From Harmonia axyridis (Eukaryota > Arthropoda > Insecta > Coleoptera > Coccinellidae): a DNA stretch of 64,000 nt. Numbering within the stretch: position 1 is the first letter of the stretch; every line of letters starts with the position of its first letter. This document shows positions 9,846 through 22,572 of this stretch, in pieces. Under the pieces are notes generated by a model, which worked only from the letters and a program-made list of their open reading frames with translations, was not told where the DNA came from and searched no databases. A program made the translations under genes and the position numbers. Where the stretch lies: NCBI RefSeq assembly GCF_914767665.1, contig NC_059501.1:53010798-53074797 (forward strand), written 5' to 3'.

Positions 9846-12800
9846 ATGCCCACCACTAATAACACTGTGGTTGTAAGTATAACATCAAAGAAAAATTTAG
9901 CTGGAAATAATTTGTCCAATTTCAGGACAAAAAGAAACTTTCAAAATTTCAAGCTCACACAAGAAGCGTGGATTTGAATGAAACAAGTGTGAGCAGCCAA
10001 AAAACTTCTAATGCAAGTTTTCTCAAAATAGGCCCTGCTATTCCTTCAGATGAAAGAAAAAAATTATATAAACGCTCCAATACATCGTTGAATTTGGGAG
10101 CTGTTACACAGACTTCTAATACCCAATATCTATATGACTTTGTTATCTTGAAACCTGACCAAAATGGTTCAATCATTATATCACGATCTCAAAAGCAGAA
10201 AGAAAAAGACCCTGATAGAATTACTCTTGATAGAAAGGGTCTTGTTAGTATTCCATTAATAGAGGGAGAGGAAAGATTAAGATTATTATCACTGCAACAC
10301 AATCTTATTACCAATTTAGAACATTTTAAGTGTCAGAGCTTTCCATATTTAGTATTCTTAGATTTATATGATAATCAGCTGGAAAAGGTTTGTGGTTTAG
10401 AAAATATCGAAAATCTCAGGGTTATTTTAATGGGTAAGAATAGGTACTGAATTCTCATTTTATCAGGAAATAAAATTATTATTTAATTTTCAATTTTTAG
10501 ATTGAAAAAAATTGATGGATTCCAATGTCTCAAGCAAATTGAAGTATTAGATCTTCATGGAAATAAAATAACTCAAATTAGTGGCCTTTCAAATTTGAAT
10601 AAGTTGAAAGTTTTGAATTTAGCAGGCAATCAGATTCGAGTTATAGGTGCAATGGATTTGAATGGTTTAACAGCTTTACAGGAATTGAATCTGAGAAGAA
10701 ATAGATTGAAAAAATTGTTGGGTTTTGCTGATACTCCAAATTTGATGAAATTATTTCTGAGTAATAATGAGCTCAAAAGGTAACATTAAAAATCTTATTC
10801 AAATATGGATAAATATTTAGCATGAAACAGATGTGTTTGAAAATTTATATTCTAAATTAGAAACGCTCTCGATTTGAATATTTCAGCACTGTACTTTTTC
10901 GACAGTGCCAAACGCGCGTGGTCCTGTCATAATTCATTGGTTATGTCTAAGATGCATAGAATACCTGGTGTGTCTACTTATACCTGTAAAACTTTCAGAC
11001 AAAACGGGAGATTTTTCGGATTTATACCTACTTGATTTCGAGGGATCGCGGGCTTTTGAGATGGCGCATACATCGTTTACATTTGACATTTCTCTCAATT
11101 CTCGACTCTTGTGAACCAAGGGCGTAGATCTTTTTTTTTCTTGGGGAGGGATAATCGAAAAAAAAAATTTTTGACGACAACTTTTATTCATATCTGTAAT
11201 GTTAGAAAAAGAAGTTTGATAATGAAGTTTGAACCAAATTACTCGAAATAATTTTTGTTGTTACTAATTCGGTTGTTCTTACCTTGTTCTCAAATAAGAG
11301 TTACGAGGGAAAATGAGAAATTACTTGGATAATTTTGAGAAAAAAAAGTTTCATGAATATGAGCCCACAAACGCTTTGCTTTCAATATACAGGTTGTTTC
11401 TAGTGTGTCGTACAGTTTATCAAATATTTATTAATCTTCGCTACAGATTAGGTAAATAACTACCAAAACTTATAGTTAATGCATTCATTAGAGGTTACTA
11501 GCTGGATCTTTATAATAATTTGGATTTTCCTGTGGATTACTAGAGATTTTTCTAGAAATCGATAGCAGATACGACAAAACTATAACAAACCAAAAAGTGT
11601 AGTACTGGACCAGAGTTTATTTTTACATTTTTCTAAACTAACAGCCATTTACCAAAATATAGTTTTAGAGGAAGGAAGCAGGCATCCTTCCAGAAAATAT
11701 ATCACCCTGTGGATTTGCATTCAAAATTAGCATATCACATAGTGAAAACTATAAACTGGAATATTTATGGCCAATTCATATTAAATATCTTGTGAAGGGA
11801 AGGTTATACGAGAAAATAACTTGATCTTCAACACATGTATCTCAAAACAAAATGTTTGGGGACTCATGTTACAGGACTTTTTTTCTTGAAATGATCCGGA
11901 AATCTGTCATTTTCATTTGTATCTCCAATTTAGGAGCACCGTGTAATTACCCCCAGTATCCCCCTATTTCTACGCTCTTGTCGTGAACTTTGAGTATAGA
12001 ACAATAATATTTTATATTCTATGGTCTGTCATTATATTCCATTCATTTGAGTAAAAATTCGATATGAACTGAATTGTAATTTATTGTGAATGTTTGCATT
12101 GTCTAAAATCAGTATTTCCTTTTTAAACGGCACCAGGCAGATGCGGGAATTCGAAAAATTTTAAAGAGCGCCACCTTACAGCACTCTGGTGAAGCAGACC
12201 ACCAAAGCAACAGGTGGGTCTCTCAAAAAGTCTGAAACAAAATCGAATCAGTAAACACACCAGGTATTCTATGCATCAAAATTATGTCTAATAATATTCG
12301 TTTTATGTTGAACAGTAATTCAAATTTAAATACTAGTCCAATGACAGCAAATGAACACAGAACACTTTGCATAAGCATTGTGCTAGTGCAGTTCCACAAA
12401 AGTTCGCATTTCCTGCATACTCCAACTACGAAATTTTCGAATCAATGAAATGCCCCAGCACCAAACGAGAGCTGTTCAGTCGAATGCGATATCAGATTTA
12501 TTTCCAAGAATAGCACGTAGAATGAGTAGTAGAATGAATGAATCAGAAATAAATGGTTATGAAATGCAGCGTTTGATGAGACAAGGAAATATTTCAGTTG
12601 TACCTTTACAAAATCAAATTCAATTTTTAGGGCATCGAATATGTAATGATTTGATACAAGATTACTTTTTTTAGATTGTAGTGTAAAAATGTTTGAAATA
12701 TTATTATTTATCATATTCATTTATTGAATCCCTTACAAACAGCATCTGGACAGTAATTACATGTAAAGTTCTTCGTAATTCCAACAAGTATGAGTTGAAA

Positions 12801-15800
12801 ATATATCTATAATATCTAATATATAACATATAACAATATCTATATAATATTTCTTCATTCATAGAAAGGGTTTTGGCGGACAAAATTTTATAGGAAGTTT
12901 TGTGATTTACTACTTGACAATGATTCAGTCAAAATTTATTTCAATGAATGAATTAAGATTTCACAGATCTTTTCGAAACACTCTTCCATTTATTGATTAA
13001 AAAAAATATTTCAGTATTGAGGATATCAGTAGTCTTGCCCAATCTGCAAAAATTAAAGAAATAAGTATAGAAAATAATCCAATATTGCTTGGAGGAGATT
13101 GTATTTCCTTTCTTGTATCCTACCTACCTCAGTTATTAAAATTGAATTCAATGCAAATAAATGAACAAGTTAAAAAAGCAGCAATGGCTTGGAGAAGGAA
13201 TAAAGAAACAACAAATACAGCATTCATGGATTTAACAAGTGATGTTTGCCTCAACGTAAAACGGGAAGAGGTCATTTCAAATGCTAGAACTAACTGGGAA
13301 TTGCTAAGATCACAAACACGATGTTTAAGCACTAAAGTTAGTGGCATTCCAAAGGTATTGAAAAATTTGCAGCCAGATACAGATTTTTTCTTGACTCCTA
13401 TCACCAAATCAGAAATCAAACATCACAGCAAATTAAGAGTGAAGAATTTAAAAGTCTCTGTTCTACCAGATAAAAAATTACAGCTGATAAGGTAAGAAAT
13501 TTGTAATTGTTATTTATGAAAAGCTCAAAAAAATACAAATTATGATGTTTATACATATCAGCTTATCGTTGATGAAGGTAATATTTTCTATACTACAGAT
13601 TATTAATTGGAGTTTTTTATATATATTTATTTCACTTCGTTGAATTTTTTATGGGTATATTTATTTTAGGAGCTCTTCTCAAGATACAGAAAGTTTGCAG
13701 AATACCTCCTCATGTAGTATTTCTATTAATGACTACTTCAAGTTACCACCAATACTTGTTCCGATAATTACTAAAATGGAACAAGAAACCAACAGACTCA
13801 GGAGATCTGGCAGCCTCTCAAGTTTATTTGAAAATTTTGATAGGTCATCCTATTCTTGCTACAGTCAAACTAGTAACACCTCTACTGATGAAGAAGAAAT
13901 TGAAGAGGATGGTGACTTTCTACAGAAAAAAGATTTCAATCATAAATCTTATGATTTTGCAGATGATGGTTTAATTGAGTAAGTATATCAAATATCCTTG
14001 AATAAACTTGACCTATTCCAAGTCATCCATGAATTGTCCATATAGTGCATTTATTCAATTATCTCACATGGAATGCTTTCAGTAGAAAATCATAGTTTTG
14101 AATAATTTTTCATTATTAATAATGGTGTAGTTCTCTGCTGATTCTAAGATTAAATAATTTGCTTTGTTAAGCAACTTCATTTATATCTCATTTTCTCAGA
14201 GATGTTGAAAAGTGTTCTCCAATATCAGAGAAAGAAGCAAAAAATACATTAAACACTGATTCATCCAGCAACCTATCCTCATCTCTCTCAAGTATAACTC
14301 TGCCTAATAATTTGGAAGGAGAAAGTATTTCATTGAAAAAATCAGAAAGAAATATTAGGAGTGCTCATCCTTCCAAATCTTCTCAAGTCCTGAAGCTGAA
14401 AGCAAGAGCTTCAACTGCTAAGCCAAAGAAACGATTTTCACCTCCAGTAGTAACTAAGGATAGGGAACAAGGTGATTTGTATACTAAAATTGAAGCACTG
14501 AATTGAAATCAGGAGCTTTTGAGCGCTCGCTCATTCATACGCATATTGTGTTCTTGGAGACCACAGAACTGATATGAAATATGGTTTATTTTGAAGTATT
14601 TAGCGTGGGTTAGTTTATTTAGATGAAGGGTTCTGATAATACAATCCTGAAATTTGGCATAAACACCTGGTTGGTTATTTTATATAATTAAATTATATAT
14701 ATTATATATAATATTCATAAATACAATCTGTTCTCTCAGAAACATTTATTTTTTTGATATTCTGTTTGAATTTTAACTGGTTCTGATGACGCAATCAATA
14801 CGAAATTTTGAACAAAGCTGAAAGGTATGAGCTTGTAATTCACTGAATTATTTTTCTTGAATTTTCTCAGGTTCTGGTAACGTATGAAATGAAAGTTTGT
14901 ATAAAGCTTAGAATTATTATTTTACATTTAAATAAGAATTTTTATCTCGATCTTAATCCGTAAACAAAATTTTGAACGGTCATATTTATGGAACTCATAG
15001 ACGATTTTTGCCATTACTGAACTCAACCGCTCAAAATTACAGACATTGTGAGGAAATTATATAATACTTGTTCTAGAAATGAGCGCTCAAAAGGCCCAAT
15101 AATAATCACCACAATGTAGTTAAGATAAATAAAAGAAAAGACTTCTCGGTTGCTTTCATTTCGAAATACAGTTCAGATGCACTAAGTACTTGTAGAAAAT
15201 GCGAAAATTGGAATGAATGTGTAAAGATGAAGTCACTTCTCAAATCGTATTTTGGTGAACAAACTTGGGTTATGGCGCTCACTCTTATCAGAATCATTTC
15301 CTGACAAACTGCAAGTTTTTCACCAATTGAAACATAACGAAAGTCTGTGAAAGCTTTCCCTGTTGCTTGTTAGTTATGGTGTAGTAATCAGGGCACAGAG
15401 CTGTTTTCTCTTGACAAGGATAAAACATAGATATGCAAGAAGTGAATACATAATATATATAATTAAAATTAATAAAAGTACTGGCTGGAAATTTTTTGAA
15501 GTTTGTAATTGTATCACAAAGAGGCGTAATATTTGGACACACACGTAAATAAGCCCCATCTCAAAAATTTCGATTATGTTTTAAAATTTTGTAAATGCTA
15601 TTTGTCCTGTTAGTTAAGCCTTTTGCTCAATGACATTTTTCCGTAATTTTCATAACAAGAAAAAGAAAAAAAATGGATTTTTCAATATTTCTAGGCTTCA
15701 CCTTCAGCAACTTCGTACCCTTATTTAAAAATAGTTTTTCTCACTTAATTTCATTCGATCTCCATTTTGTTCTAAACATTGTTGTTTATTAGAAAAACTG

Positions 15801-18800
15801 TTGAAATTGTTGCTGACTTTTGATTCTGAGTTTTTGAAGATTTTAGATTTTATAGAATTTTGATTACATGAGATGTTTTAATGAAAGAAGACGAGAAAAC
15901 ACCAAAAACCTCAATATTCAGCGAGTTAAAAATATATGTTTGTATTTGTTATACTAAATCTTTTTTCTTGTGTGATACATTTAGCAAGTTGATCATTTCA
16001 GTCACGTTAAAAAATAAGAAGTGTTCCATATTTGTTATTATTATTGTATATCTTGTAGACGCCCTGAAGATGGATTAAAATGAATGCAAAAGCTTGGTAA
16101 AGAAAACTAGAGTTTGCACTAAGCCGATTAAAAACTGGAACCTACATATATATATATATATTTATCAATTTATACTTATATGTAGAGTGAGTCTTTGACC
16201 GGTACATATATTTCAGGCTCAGTTGAAAATCCAAAAAAAAATGGAATTTTCAGTTATATCTTGCAAATTGAATGAAATTTGAAGAAATGACTTTTGAAAT
16301 GTAGTTTTTTATTTATGTGATGAATCTTTTCCAAACATAAAATTCCATCAAAAACCGGTCAACTCCAGAATGCCCGCTATACCTACTGAGTGAGAAGAAA
16401 AAATCGAATCGGAAGAAATAGTAGAGGAAAAAAGTGTTTCTTTTTTATCTTCGGTTGAAATATATGTACAAATCAAAGACTTACCCTGTAGATATATTCA
16501 ACCCAACCAAACTGTTATGCTTATTATTATTATTAGGTATATTATTAGGCTGCAGTAGTTATCATCTAACATTGGCTTTTATGCTAAAATTGGAAAATCG
16601 TGATCTATTATGTGATCATAATCAGAGGCACATTTTTTATATAAGGATAATTTTCATTATATACCTACAAAATATATTTTATATTTATTAATTATTATCA
16701 CCCTATTAAATATTCTTTGTTTCCTAGGTGGGGACTACTTGATAGAAATTTGTGGTAGATATCTGAATATTTATGGACAAGGGGCTCTTCGATTCATAGA
16801 TAAGAGTTGGAATGTTTCCAAAGCAGGAGATATAATTACGGCAAAATTCAATTACTTGAATTTCAATAACATTGTTGGAGCATTGCATAAATTGAAAGTG
16901 AGGTTTCCCAATGTTGAAAAATTTGTTTTCAAAGAAACCAATATTCATTGTTTAGGGCAACTCAATGCTTTAGCTGAAGCTCAGGGATTATCTTCTTTGT
17001 TTATTGAAGAGGAAGGGAATCCTATTTATTTGAAAAAATGGAGGACCTATGCCATTTTTAGGTTGTCACATTGGGGGCTCAAATATATTAACGATGTTGA
17101 GGTGAGAATATTAATCTTATATTTGATAGTTTCTCCAATAGAGCAGTCATTCAAACATTGCATGTCTCATCAGTAGAAAATCCAGTTTGATAATAATAAT
17201 ATTTTATCATCCTTTAAATTATTTTAAATTCAGTGGATACACAAGAAAAACAAAAAAAATTGTCACAATTTAATTGTTACTTATTTTATTAGGTTATATA
17301 CTTTATTTTCATTACGGAAATTATAAAATTCTTCAAATATATAGGGTTCACATTCAATTGAAAACTGATAGATAAAAAAATTCGCTGGTTTTTTCTCCTT
17401 TCAATATAATGCTTTTATTTTCCATTATTTTCAATAGTCACTCCTATGTATTTAAAATATTTCCCCCTTCCAATTTCTTTCCCATCAATTTTTAATTCTT
17501 CATCCTGCTCGTCATTATTGTCATAACCTTTGTTTTTTTTTATTTATCTTCATACCATATCTCTTCAATCCTTCATTTCACATTTTTTGTACACCCCTTC
17601 ATGTTCCTGTCGTTAACATAATATCATCCTTGAAGGCACACAGAGATATCTCCATCATTCTCATATTTCTGTAGCCAACTGTTATTTCATCTGTGTGTTT
17701 CTTCAATTCCTTGATTATCTCATCTGAAAGTGTGTCAGATTCAGTACTATTCCCTGTTTTGTCTCGAAAATTTTGGAACTCATGTTCCTGAAAAGGATGC
17801 ATTCAAATTTTCTACATATGAGACATGAGTATACTTTTGATTGCTTCCACCAATATAGTTTTAACTCCCCTTTCATTCGATATTTTCCTCTTCCCATTTC
17901 ATCAAAAGCCTTCAATACAAAATATGCTTTTCTTTCACTTTTCTTGGTCTTATATGAGTTATTTGCTTCAAAGTGAAAACATGATCTTGAACACTTCTCT
18001 CTTTCATAAGTCTACACTGGTCTTTATTGAATATGTGGATATAGTATAACATACTACATATCTTGATTTGGTACTTTATAGCATATTTTCCTTTCTTTGA
18101 TTTCAATTTAGGTTACAAAAGAAGAAATTGAAGAAGCCAATATAGAATATCAAAGTTTGAGTGATATGGTTTTATGGTCATTACCAGATATACAATTGGA
18201 GCCATTATTAACCAGACTAAGGATAGATATAAAACAGTCGGAGCAAACTGCAAAGAAATGGTTATTATCTGCAGATCCAGAATTGAAAAGTGTAGTTAGT
18301 AAAGAAGCACTTCAATGGAAAAAAAGAACCACTCCACAGGTATTTAGTTACTTTTAGATTGGGAATTTCACAGATCTATATAAATCCAAGGCGTTAATCC
18401 AATAAAAATGTCTATCAATTAGTGAACAAACACTGTTATGAAAGTAGCAATTCTATGCTCATATATTTTTTCAATCATTAAAAAATTCTCAAAACCGTTA
18501 TACTTTAATTTCTGCTAGGAACTAAAAAAATTTGCATCCATTTTCTCTTAATTTTGATAGTTCTTGAGATATCCTCACTAGACAGCGAATTTTTTCTACC
18601 CAGTTCATACATATGGTTTTTTCATGCTTTATTATATGTATGGAAGTGCCATCAAGGACATAAACATTTCAGTTGTCTAATATTAAATTATGTTGTATGG
18701 ACTATTCTGTGAATTTAGAATCCATTATGTAAAATTTACAATGTTTTTGTTTAGATGCGCATGTTATTTATCTTTTAAAGTGTTTTTTTATTTGTTTCAG

Positions 18801-19001
18801 GAAGATTTAGTGATAAGACAGAAAGCAAAAATTCACATATCATCTTTACTAGAAGAGATGAGTCACACTGTACACAAATTACGTTTATTAGACCATCAAG
18901 GGCCTTCAATTATACATGAAATCGTTTGTAATACTTTATTAGACTACTCACACATGGATTTGTATATGAAGCAAAAACTTCAGGAACTGATGAATATATG
19001 A
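9846..19001 (+). CDS. LRRC49: LRRC49, tubulin polyglutamylase complex subunit
   Basis: Nine coding exons with GT-AG introns join in frame: 9846-9872, 9926-10443, 10501-10779, 13015-13491, 13670-13978, 14200-14471, 16728-17101, 18112-18339 and 18801-19001. They total 2685 nt and encode 894 aa. Residues of about 123-300 form SDS22-like leucine-rich repeats (LVFLDLYDNQL, IEVLDLHGNKI, LKVLNLAGNQI, LQELNLRRNRL). A long low-complexity Ser-rich linker (about 430-625) follows. Then comes the conserved C-terminal region starting GGDYLIEICGRYLNIYGQG, ending in an alpha-helical tail. In vertebrates LRRC49 (p79/PGs4) is a subunit of the TTLL1 tubulin polyglutamylase complex that modifies axonemal and neuronal microtubules. 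The start is chosen because the 9-codon first exon joins exon 2 in phase 0 across a 53-bp intron. The protein is longer than human LRRC49 (686 aa), mostly in the linker. Introns 3 and 7 carry transposons. The gene looks intact. Confidence 0.9.
10948..12280. mobile_element. 1.3 kb DNA transposon family, copy 3, in LRRC49 intron 3
   Basis: Complete copy with left end TAAGATGCATAGAATACCTG and right end CTATGCATCAAA (last three bases changed from TTA). The flanking 8-mers GTTATGTC (10940-10947) and ATTATGTC (12281-12288) match at 7 of 8 positions, as expected of an aged target duplication. It is very similar to copy 1 throughout and has no transposase frame. It lies in the sense intron of LRRC49 without touching splice sites. 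Confidence 0.8.
12285..12674 (+). pseudogene. Coding-like remnant in LRRC49 intron 3, unidentified
   Basis: Just right of copy 3, ATGTCTAATAATATTCG opens a frame of about 55 codons. After a frame change a second frame at 12450-12674 (74 codons) runs to a stop, with a composition unlike the surrounding AT-rich intron (for example LFPRIARRMSSRMNESEING). I do not recognise it. It may be a relic of a retroposed gene or transposon, or chance open frames. Confidence 0.25.
14472..16727 (+). other. LRRC49 intron 6
   Basis: A 2.26 kb intron bounded by a GTGATT donor and a TTCCTAG acceptor. It contains an AT microsatellite at 16144-16162 and no recognisable gene. The six or so short open frames in it show no protein features. 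Confidence 0.6.
17400..18060 (-). pseudogene. Decayed RTE-like LINE reverse transcriptase in LRRC49 intron 7
   Basis: Read on the - strand, pieces of a reverse transcriptase appear in the correct order but in different frames. SVQDHVFTLKQI is near 18005. ETKQGIV near 17750 corresponds to the ..KQG.. motif. DEIIKELKKHTDEI is near 17700. AFKDDIML near 17625 corresponds to the catalytic F/YADD box with A-D altered to K-D. KYFKYIGVTIENNGK is near 17430. The order and motifs fit an RTE-type element. It lies antisense within intron 7 (17102-18111), is 5' and 3' truncated, and has several frameshifts. Confidence 0.6.
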
Positions 19002-19118
19002 AGTTCAACACTGCCATATATTTGTAACGAATTATTTTTTCAATTTTTATTATCTAGTTTTAAGCACAACAAATTAAACGAGTGTTGGTAGCTCATGATG
19101 TTCTTGTTGATTTTTTTC

Positions 19119-19124
19119 AATAAA
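19119..19124 (+). terminator. LRRC49 polyadenylation signal
   Basis: Canonical AATAAA located 118 bases after the LRRC49 stop codon, preceded by a T-rich stretch. Confidence 0.6.
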
Positions 19125-19178
19125 ATACTTGTGATATAGTTTTCCAATATTTATCATCCTAAATTTAGATATTAAAAA

Positions 19179-19250
19179 TAGTAGTAGTAACAGTACTTTA
19201 TTGTTCATAAACAAACAAATGGCCATCGACCTAAGGTCCTTCAGCCTATC
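19179..19250 (-). mobile_element. Short LINE 3' end fragment
   Basis: On the - strand: a stretch with GACCTTAGGTCGATGGCCAT, then AATAAAG and a tail of TAC/TAG trinucleotides. Its layout parallels the LINE tail at 26245-26290 (GGCATCGACTGC ... AATAAAG, then TTA repeats). Confidence 0.5.
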
Positions 19251-20522
19251 AAAATAAAAAGTAGAAGTTTCTACATTTGAAATATTTCCTCATAATGGAT
19301 AATATTTTTAGACAATAACAATTTCATGTATTCAGTGTTATTCTAAAAAAAATAGCTATGTTCGATGTTACTACAAATAATGTTCAGTAACATGCACCTG
19401 TTTGTTGCAATATCAATTATATTATTTCTAGCTATCCACTAGACTACAATGACCTCAAAGGAATTGTGACTAGTATAGTGCCAAATGAAATGAGGTTATG
19501 GCCAAATCCCGAAAAGAGTATAATCAAGTAAACTGATCAAAACGGTGAATATCATTTCCGTGAATTTTTTAATTTAAATTTCAAGTGGAATAATCAAATA
19601 AAACTTCATCACTCTATCAAGTTCGCTCATTTTTACTATGTGAATTGAACAGACATTAGTTACAGTAGACTTATTACCTTAATGAGGATATGGATAATAC
19701 TTTCCAACTATTTTTTGACAATTTGAAATTTGTTTATTTCAAAATAGTTTGGAGTTTAACTGTGGGATGATCGTACATCACACAGAGTGTACACTTATGA
19801 TAAGAGCTACTTGCTTTTGACTGCACAGTTAATCCAGTACACTATAGTTGCAATTAAAATGTAGTGCATTTCGGATACAGAACAAACCTATAAGTTAATT
19901 TTGAATAGTGGAGTAAAATTCCAGAATTGCATTTTTGGAAGTACATTCACGTTAAGGCTGACAGGTTATTGTCAGTTTGGTCTAGACATCAAGGTCACTG
20001 TCCCGTACTCCTGATGATTGGAGTTTTATCTTCAGGTTGGGTATGAACTTTTGAGGCTGGGACTAGTTAATAAATCCTAAAGGTACATTTGGTTATCTTG
20101 GAGAGTTGGAAAAAAAACAAACGGCTTTACCTGTGGAACGATTGAGTAATTCAATAACGAATAAATAAGAACAACATGATACTCAGTTTGGGGATTGAAT
20201 TTTCCTTCCATGGAATGAATTGTTATGTTGGAATTATATCCTACTATTTCATAAAGGTAGCCTTTATAAAACGGTCCAGACAAATATCTCGATAAATAAG
20301 AGTTTTCCGAAAAACATGGAACAAAGTCATGGATGTATGATTATCCCCTTTAGTGGGCTGGCAATATCCACAAGACTCAGGTGGTGGTAATACGGGTTGT
20401 CATATAATCTTGAAGGTTTTGAGAGATCACCCTGTATTACCTCAAGATGTAACAAAAAAATTATAATAGAAGCTTATGCAAATCAATTTTTAGTTTTAAT
20501 ATTGAATTTAACACTAAGATTC
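19251..20522. other. Intergenic, no gene seen
   Basis: AT-rich sequence without recognisable coding or repeat structure. Short open frames on both strands look random. Confidence 0.4.
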
Positions 20523-20530
20523 GTTTAGAT

Positions 20531-20967
20531 CAGTGATTCCTAAAGTAGTCCAGGTGGACCCCGGGGGTCCATTAGGGACTCGAAGGGTTTTCACGGTGTA
20601 GTGAAAAACAAATGGGGGTCTACGAAAAATTTTTTGGTTTCGATTGTAAGCAACAGCTAGGCTAGGCTTCAATTCACAAAGCTGCAAGGAACTGGATAGT
20701 GCCACATTGCAATCTTCAAATTGTTAATATCCAATTTTATTGTGTTACTCCAAAATATTGAACATTTTCAAATACCTGGAATTTTCATAATGGACAAAAA
20801 TGTTATCCGTCTTTACCGAATTTAATTTTATAGCTCTTTCTTGGTTTTTCGAAGCAATTCTACAACTAAAAAAAAGGTTGTAGATACCTATATATATTGC
20901 GGAGGTTCACTGAAACCAGTAAAAATATGAAAGGGGTCCACGAAAAAATAAAGTTTGGTAACCACTG
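20531..20967. mobile_element. hAT-type MITE with perfect 8-bp target duplication
   Basis: Left end CAGTGATTCCTAAAG and right end (complement) CAGTGGTTACCAAAC are imperfect terminal inverted repeats of the CAGTG type common in hAT elements. The flanks GTTTAGAT (20523-20530) and GTTTAGAT (20968-20975) are identical. The 437-bp interior has no coding capacity. It includes a GGTCC..GGGGGTCC motif near both ends. Confidence 0.8.
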
Positions 20968-21126
20968 GTTTAGATGTTTTATTTATTGTCTCTATTATTT
21001 TTCTGTAATTTTTTAACAATTAACTTTAAAATTATGTACATTTGTATATTGCAGACAATATGCAATAAAAATAGGCAAAGATTATGATACAATTTCAAGA
21101 TTTTTTATATAAGTAATCAGTTCATT

Positions 21127-22553
21127 TTAACCCTTACACTCACAATTTTGAGTGTCTTATTTTCACTGGATATAAGAGCGAAAATAAAGTTATAACGGGT
21201 TTGATCCTGCATCACATTATTGTGAGTGTTTCTGTCAACAGTGTTGCGTATGCATTTTACTAGGAAGTCGGTGTTTATGTTTATTCCAGACACTGTGAAG
21301 TTGTGTGTGTTCGCATCCCTGTTGGAAATGGCATCAAGAAGTAGGCACATATTGAAAAAAAATTTTTTTTGTATTTAAAACAATGCAAAATTGTTGAGGA
21401 TGCCCTATAGTTTTATTTTAAAGCTTAATAATAAAATTTGAATAATTACTTCACATACTACAGTAGAGTTTTGAAAGAGTAACACAATTGTGAGGGTCAG
21501 GAGTGAACCATTAAAAAAAATAATAGGAGTCTGCCGTGGTGTTAGCCTTTACCAATTCAAATTTCTTAATTTTTTTCACAGAACAAACTGAAAAAGTCGA
21601 TCTTAATAGATTGGCGAATAATCCTGATGAATTATTCGAACTTCTGGACGAGATTGATTCAGATTTTGAAATTGAAGACGATGATGATGTGTTGATTGGA
21701 AACCATGTTTTGACACGAATAAATCCTCCTCAGATAAAGATGAGAATTTATTCGTGTCCAAACATGGTTCCCAATTAACTCTTTCTTAAGAGTGATCGAA
21801 GAAAGCGAAGTACAACCCGAATTGCGCACATCTTCTTCCAGAAGTATTGCAACGTTTTCGTGGAAGAAGTCTAAGTTTAGAAGTTCAAGTTATTCTGCAG
21901 AGGAATAATCCATCTGAAGTTATATCTGTATGGAGTTGTTTCAGGACGTTTTTGGAAGACTCTTTGCGCTAATCATACGTCACTATATTATCTACAAAAA
22001 AATGGAAAAGAACTCAAACTAAATTTAACTGCCGAAGAACTACGAAATTTTTTGGAATGCATTCCATTGCATGCATCATTATGGGCTGTAATAAATTTCC
22101 GAAGATTCATATGTGTTGGAGCAATAAGTTAAAATTTTCAGCAATTGCAGATACAATGCAATGGATAGGTTTTACCTCTTGGGAGTAAATCCCCAATATT
22201 GTGGATGATTGCGGAATTGTTTTCAAATTTTCAATACAAAAAAATAATATTTCCTATTGTTGTTACATTATTTTGCTTTGTTTTTCAATGAAAAATAATA
22301 ATCCATTTTTTCCTTCGTTAATTCTTAGTATACGAACACTCCTGGTGCTCACAATTGTGACACCGTCACAACTGTGCATGTACCTAATAGACTCCTGAAC
22401 ATCACAATCGTGAGTATAATCAAAACCTGTCAAAATGACATAATTATTTTGTTTTTTGAATTAGACCTAATATTTCGTCCACATATGTGATAGAAAAAAA
22501 TGTGTGGAAATATGAAATCTTCGCTGAAAATTATTCGGGAGTGTAAGGGTTAA
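21127..22553 (+). mobile_element. Decayed piggyBac element
   Basis: Bounded by TTAA on both sides (21127-21130 and 22550-22553) with inverted ends CCCTTACACTC. Inside, the + strand holds an acidic N-terminal segment at about 21590-21700 (ELLDEIDSDFEIEDDDD), typical of piggyBac transposase N-termini. A broken segment near 22020-22060 reads NLTAEELRNFLECI. The catalytic DDD region is absent. Several CACAATTGTG-like palindromes lie inside both ends (near 21141, 21484, 22347 and 22402). It is a relic lying between LRRC49 and AATF. Confidence 0.7.
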
Positions 22554-22572
22554 GATGAATAAAATAGGATCT

